Below are positions 5,319 to 7,409 of a stretch of DNA of 7,409 bases, one piece after another. A program made the translations under genes and the position numbers. The stretch covers positions 1 through 7,409 of the forward strand of contig JBDLPS010000159.1 in the NCBI GenBank assembly GCA_039800965.1, given 5' to 3'. The notes beneath the pieces were generated by a model, which worked only from the letters and a program-made list of their open reading frames with translations, did not search any database and had not been told where the DNA came from. The stretch is from ZC4RG30 sp039800965. GTDB lineage: Bacteria > Pseudomonadota > Gammaproteobacteria > Steroidobacterales > Steroidobacteraceae. Position 1 is the stretch's first letter. The number at the start of each line of letters is the position of its first letter.

Positions 5319-6899
5319 ATGAGCCACGACAAGAACGACGACTTGCGCCTTGCCACCGACCGCCGCAGCTTCCTGACCGGCGCCGCCGCGCTGGGCGCTG
5401 CAGCCGCATCACTGGCTGCGCCGGGCACTGCCGAAGCAGAGGTCCGCTTCCCGAAGGAACGCGGCACTTTCGGTGCCGGCGGCGGCGCGGTGAACGCTGC
5501 GGTGAACCGCTCCGAAAACACGCTTTTCGATTGCGAGGTCGAGGGCAAGCTGCCGGCCGACCTCGATGGCGCCTTCTATCGCGTCGGCCCCGATGCCCAG
5601 TACCCCAAGACGGCAGGCATGGAAAACGACATCGCTTTCGACGGCGAGGGCCATGTGTCGATGTTCCGCATCGCCGGCGGCCATGTGGACTACCAGACAC
5701 GCTGGGTGAAGAACGACCGCTGGAAAGCCCAGCACGCGGCGCGCAAGTCGCTGTACGGCATGTACCGCAACCCGTACACGGACGACCCGAGCGTCCGCGG
5801 CCTGTCGCGCGCGACGCAGAACACCCAGGTCTGGTACCACAACGGCAAGCTGCTCGCGATGAAGGAAGACTCGATGCCGGCGGCCCTCGATCCGCTTTCC
5901 CTCGAGACCCTGGACGGCAATTATCGTTTCGACGGCAAGATCGAAGGCCAGACCTTCACGGCCCATCCGAAGAACGACTCCCACACGGGAAATCTGCTCG
6001 CCTTCGGCTATGAAGCGCGCGGCCTCGGCAGCACGGACATCAACGTCTTCGAGATCGACAGGGCCGGCAAGACGGTCTGGCAGGCCTGGGTCAAGGCGCC
6101 CTACTGCAGCGAAGTGCACGACTACGCGATCACCGAGAAGCACATCATCTTCCTGGTCTATCCGCTCGCCTACCTGGGCGAGGCGCGCATGCGCGCCGGC
6201 GGCGTGCATTGGGGCTGGGACTCGAAGCTCGACACCTGGCTCGGCGTCATGCGCCGCGGCGGCGACGGCAAGGACATCCGGTGGGTGAAGGGTCCGCAGA
6301 CGATGTGCACCCATACGATGGGCTGCTGGAGCGACGGCAACACCGTCTACGTCGACATGGACGGCGGCGACGGCAACCAGTTCCCCTTCTTCCCGAGCCC
6401 GAACCCGGAGGACAAGTTCGATCCGGTGAAGGCCACCGGCCGCGTGCGCCGTTTCTCCTTCGACACGTCGAAGAAGGGCGCGAAGAACTTCGACATGAAG
6501 GTGCTGTTCCCGGAATACACCGGCGCCCTCGCCCGCCAGGACGACCGTTACCACACGGTGCCCTATCGCTACGGGTTCCTGCTCGGATCTGGCCAGGGCG
6601 GCAGCCGCTGGATCCGCTTCGACCACCAGACGGGCAAGGTGAATACCTTCTCGCCGGGGCCGGACAGCGGGCTGTCGGAAATGTGCTTCGTGCCGCGCCG
6701 GAAGGACGCGCCGGAAGGTGACGGTTACCTCGTGGGCGTCTGTTCGCGCAACAAGGAGAACCGCTCCGACCTGCTTATCGTCGATGCGCAGCATCTGGAG
6801 GACGGCCCCGTCGCCACGGTAAAGCTGCCCTACCGTGCGACCCCGCAGGTGCACGGCTTCTGGGTGGGCGGGTACGAGTTGCCGACCGCGAAGGGCTGA
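5319..6899 (+). CDS. Tat-exported carotenoid cleavage dioxygenase-family enzyme, possibly lignostilbene-dioxygenase-like
   Basis: A 526-residue protein of the carotenoid oxygenase (RPE65/CCD) family, non-haem Fe(II) enzymes that split C=C bonds with O2. The N terminus has a Tat signal: DRRSFLTG at 14-21, a hydrophobic Ala/Leu run to about 34, and a likely cleavage after TAEA (residue 40), so it should act in the periplasm. The four iron-ligand histidines are in place: H216 (TAHPKND), H267 (EVHDYA), H332 (CTHTMG) and H512 (QVHGFW). The ADLDGAFYRVGPDAQYP segment near 80 is the family entry motif. F107, Y149 (GMYRNP) and K182 (LAMKEDS) have the spacing I recall for the substrate-binding Phe, Tyr and Lys of stilbene-cleaving enzymes, so a phenolic stilbenoid is a candidate substrate. 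The ATG at 5319 was chosen for the Tat motif and the GGGGGA 7 nt upstream; an in-frame TTG at 5274 lies in the promoter region. The next gene follows after 23 nt. Confidence 0.93.
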   Translation: MSHDKNDDLRLATDRRSFLTGAAALGAAAASLAAPGTAEAEVRFPKERGTFGAGGGAVNAAVNRSENTLFDCEVEGKLPADLDGAFYRVGPDAQYPKTAGMENDIAFDGEGHVSMFRIAGGHVDYQTRWVKNDRWKAQHAARKSLYGMYRNPYTDDPSVRGLSRATQNTQVWYHNGKLLAMKEDSMPAALDPLSLETLDGNYRFDGKIEGQTFTAHPKNDSHTGNLLAFGYEARGLGSTDINVFEIDRAGKTVWQAWVKAPYCSEVHDYAITEKHIIFLVYPLAYLGEARMRAGGVHWGWDSKLDTWLGVMRRGGDGKDIRWVKGPQTMCTHTMGCWSDGNTVYVDMDGGDGNQFPFFPSPNPEDKFDPVKATGRVRRFSFDTSKKGAKNFDMKVLFPEYTGALARQDDRYHTVPYRYGFLLGSGQGGSRWIRFDHQTGKVNTFSPGPDSGLSEMCFVPRRKDAPEGDGYLVGVCSRNKENRSDLLIVDAQHLEDGPVATVKLPYRATPQVHGFWVGGYELPTAKG

Positions 6900-6901
6900 T
6901 C

Positions 6902-6907
6902 GGAGGT
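6902..6907 (+). promoter_or_regulatory. Strong Shine-Dalgarno at unusual distance from the next ATG
   Basis: GGAGGT is a full match to the anti-Shine-Dalgarno, but it lies 15 bases before the ATG at 6923. An in-frame CTG at 6911 is only three bases away. Either spacing is outside the common 5-9 nt range, so the true start of the downstream protein is uncertain by four codons. Confidence 0.5.
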
Positions 6908-6922
6908 AACCTGCGCACCGCC

Positions 6923-7409
6923 ATGCGCTGCCTTCTCGTCACGCCGCCGATGATCCAGCTGAATACGCCGTACCCCGCGACGGCGTATCTGACGGGATTC
7001 CTGCGACAGCATGCCGCGGGCCTTGGCGTGACGGTGACGCAGGCGGATGCCTCGATCGAGCTGTTCCTGCGTCTGTTCTCGGCGCCTGTGCTGACGCGCA
7101 TGGCGGGTCTGCTGCGCGAGCGTTCACGGCACGCCGCACGGAGCGAGCAGGTGCCCGATTCGATCGCGCATTTCCTGGCCGAGGCCGAGCGCTACATCGA
7201 GACGGTCGAACCCACCGTCCGCTTCCTGCAGCGGCGCGATCCCAGCCTCGCCTTCCGCATCATCCACAGGCAGTACCTGCCGGAAGGTCCGCGCTTCGCA
7301 TCGGTCGACGAGGAACAGGTGGCCGAAGGCTTCGGCGCACTGGGCACGACCGAACAGGCGCGCTACCTCGCGAGCCTCTACGTCGATGACCTTGCGGACG
7401 TCTTCCGGA
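6923..7409 (+). CDS. Probable B12-binding radical SAM protein, N-terminal part (cut by window edge)
   Basis: An open frame of 162 codons runs to the right edge. It starts MRCLLVTPPMIQLNTPYP, then ATAYLTGFLRQHAAGLGVTV and QADASIELFLRLFS. This MRxLLVxPP beginning, followed by a Pro-rich segment, a helix and an alternating beta strand, is the usual N terminus of cobalamin-binding radical SAM enzymes. The rest of the visible part (about 60-162) is mostly helical and charged, with no recognised motif. The CxxxCxxC cluster-binding motif is not reached, so the class is inferred from the N terminus alone; other Rossmann-like proteins are possible. It follows the dioxygenase by 23 nt on the same strand with no terminator between, so the two are probably co-transcribed. 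Its substrate cannot be guessed from this fragment. Confidence 0.68.
   Translation, partial: MRCLLVTPPMIQLNTPYPATAYLTGFLRQHAAGLGVTVTQADASIELFLRLFSAPVLTRMAGLLRERSRHAARSEQVPDSIAHFLAEAERYIETVEPTVRFLQRRDPSLAFRIIHRQYLPEGPRFASVDEEQVAEGFGALGTTEQARYLASLYVDDLADVFR

Noticed and set aside
4745..6013. 422-codon plus-strand frame spanning the methyltransferase and the divergent control region
   Set aside because: It runs antisense to one real gene, through promoter sequence, and out of frame in another; the Arg/Pro-rich translation has no recognisable domain.
5409..6854. Long open frame (481 codons) antisense to the dioxygenase gene
   Set aside because: Long antisense frames are expected in GC-rich genes; its protein shows no family motif, while the sense strand has a complete CCD protein with all metal ligands.

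Overview
The window is a gene-dense, GC-rich piece of a bacterial chromosome (roughly two-thirds G+C by eye). Gene content points to a Gram-negative proteobacterium, most likely gammaproteobacterial: there is an outer-membrane lipocalin lipoprotein, a Tat-exported oxidoreductase, and a gene set (cyclopropane-synthase-like methyltransferase, DUF2878, DUF1295, lipocalin, FAD protein, DUF1365) known from proteobacterial light and singlet-oxygen stress loci. The species cannot be named from the sequence alone. I see no RNA gene, insertion sequence, CRISPR array or transfer signature.

Left of about 5.2 kb, seven genes lie on the minus strand as one tightly packed transcription unit. In transcription order they are: an SAM-dependent methyltransferase of the CFA/coclaurine N-methyltransferase type (5197-4124), a DUF2878 membrane protein (4121-3600), a DUF1295 membrane enzyme (3603-2824), a Blc-type lipocalin lipoprotein (2827-2282), an FAD-dependent oxidoreductase of the COG2907 type (2285-1014), a DUF1365 protein (1045-296), and the first 98 codons of an OmpR-type response regulator (294 to the window edge). 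Junctions are +2, -4, -4, -4, -32 and +1 nt, so translation is probably coupled along the unit. The likely shared job is modification of unsaturated membrane fatty acids (cyclopropanation, methylation or a furan-type modification) and handling of the products in the envelope. The response regulator at the end may tie the unit to a sensor kinase beyond the left edge.

A 121-bp divergent control region (5198-5318) separates this unit from two plus-strand genes. The first (5319-6899) is a Tat-exported carotenoid cleavage dioxygenase-family enzyme with all four iron-binding histidines. Its spacing of Phe, Tyr and Lys matches what I remember of stilbene-cleaving members, so it may cut a phenolic stilbenoid rather than a carotenoid. 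After 23 nt comes the start of a protein that looks like a B12-binding radical SAM enzyme, cut by the right edge before any radical SAM cysteine motif.

The main oddities are an 80-bp AT-rich island (31% G+C) inside the DUF1365 gene that carries an extended -10 promoter-like element facing the response regulator, the response regulator at the end of a lipid-modification operon, the stilbenoid-type pocket on an exported dioxygenase, and a short perfect palindrome in the shared control region.
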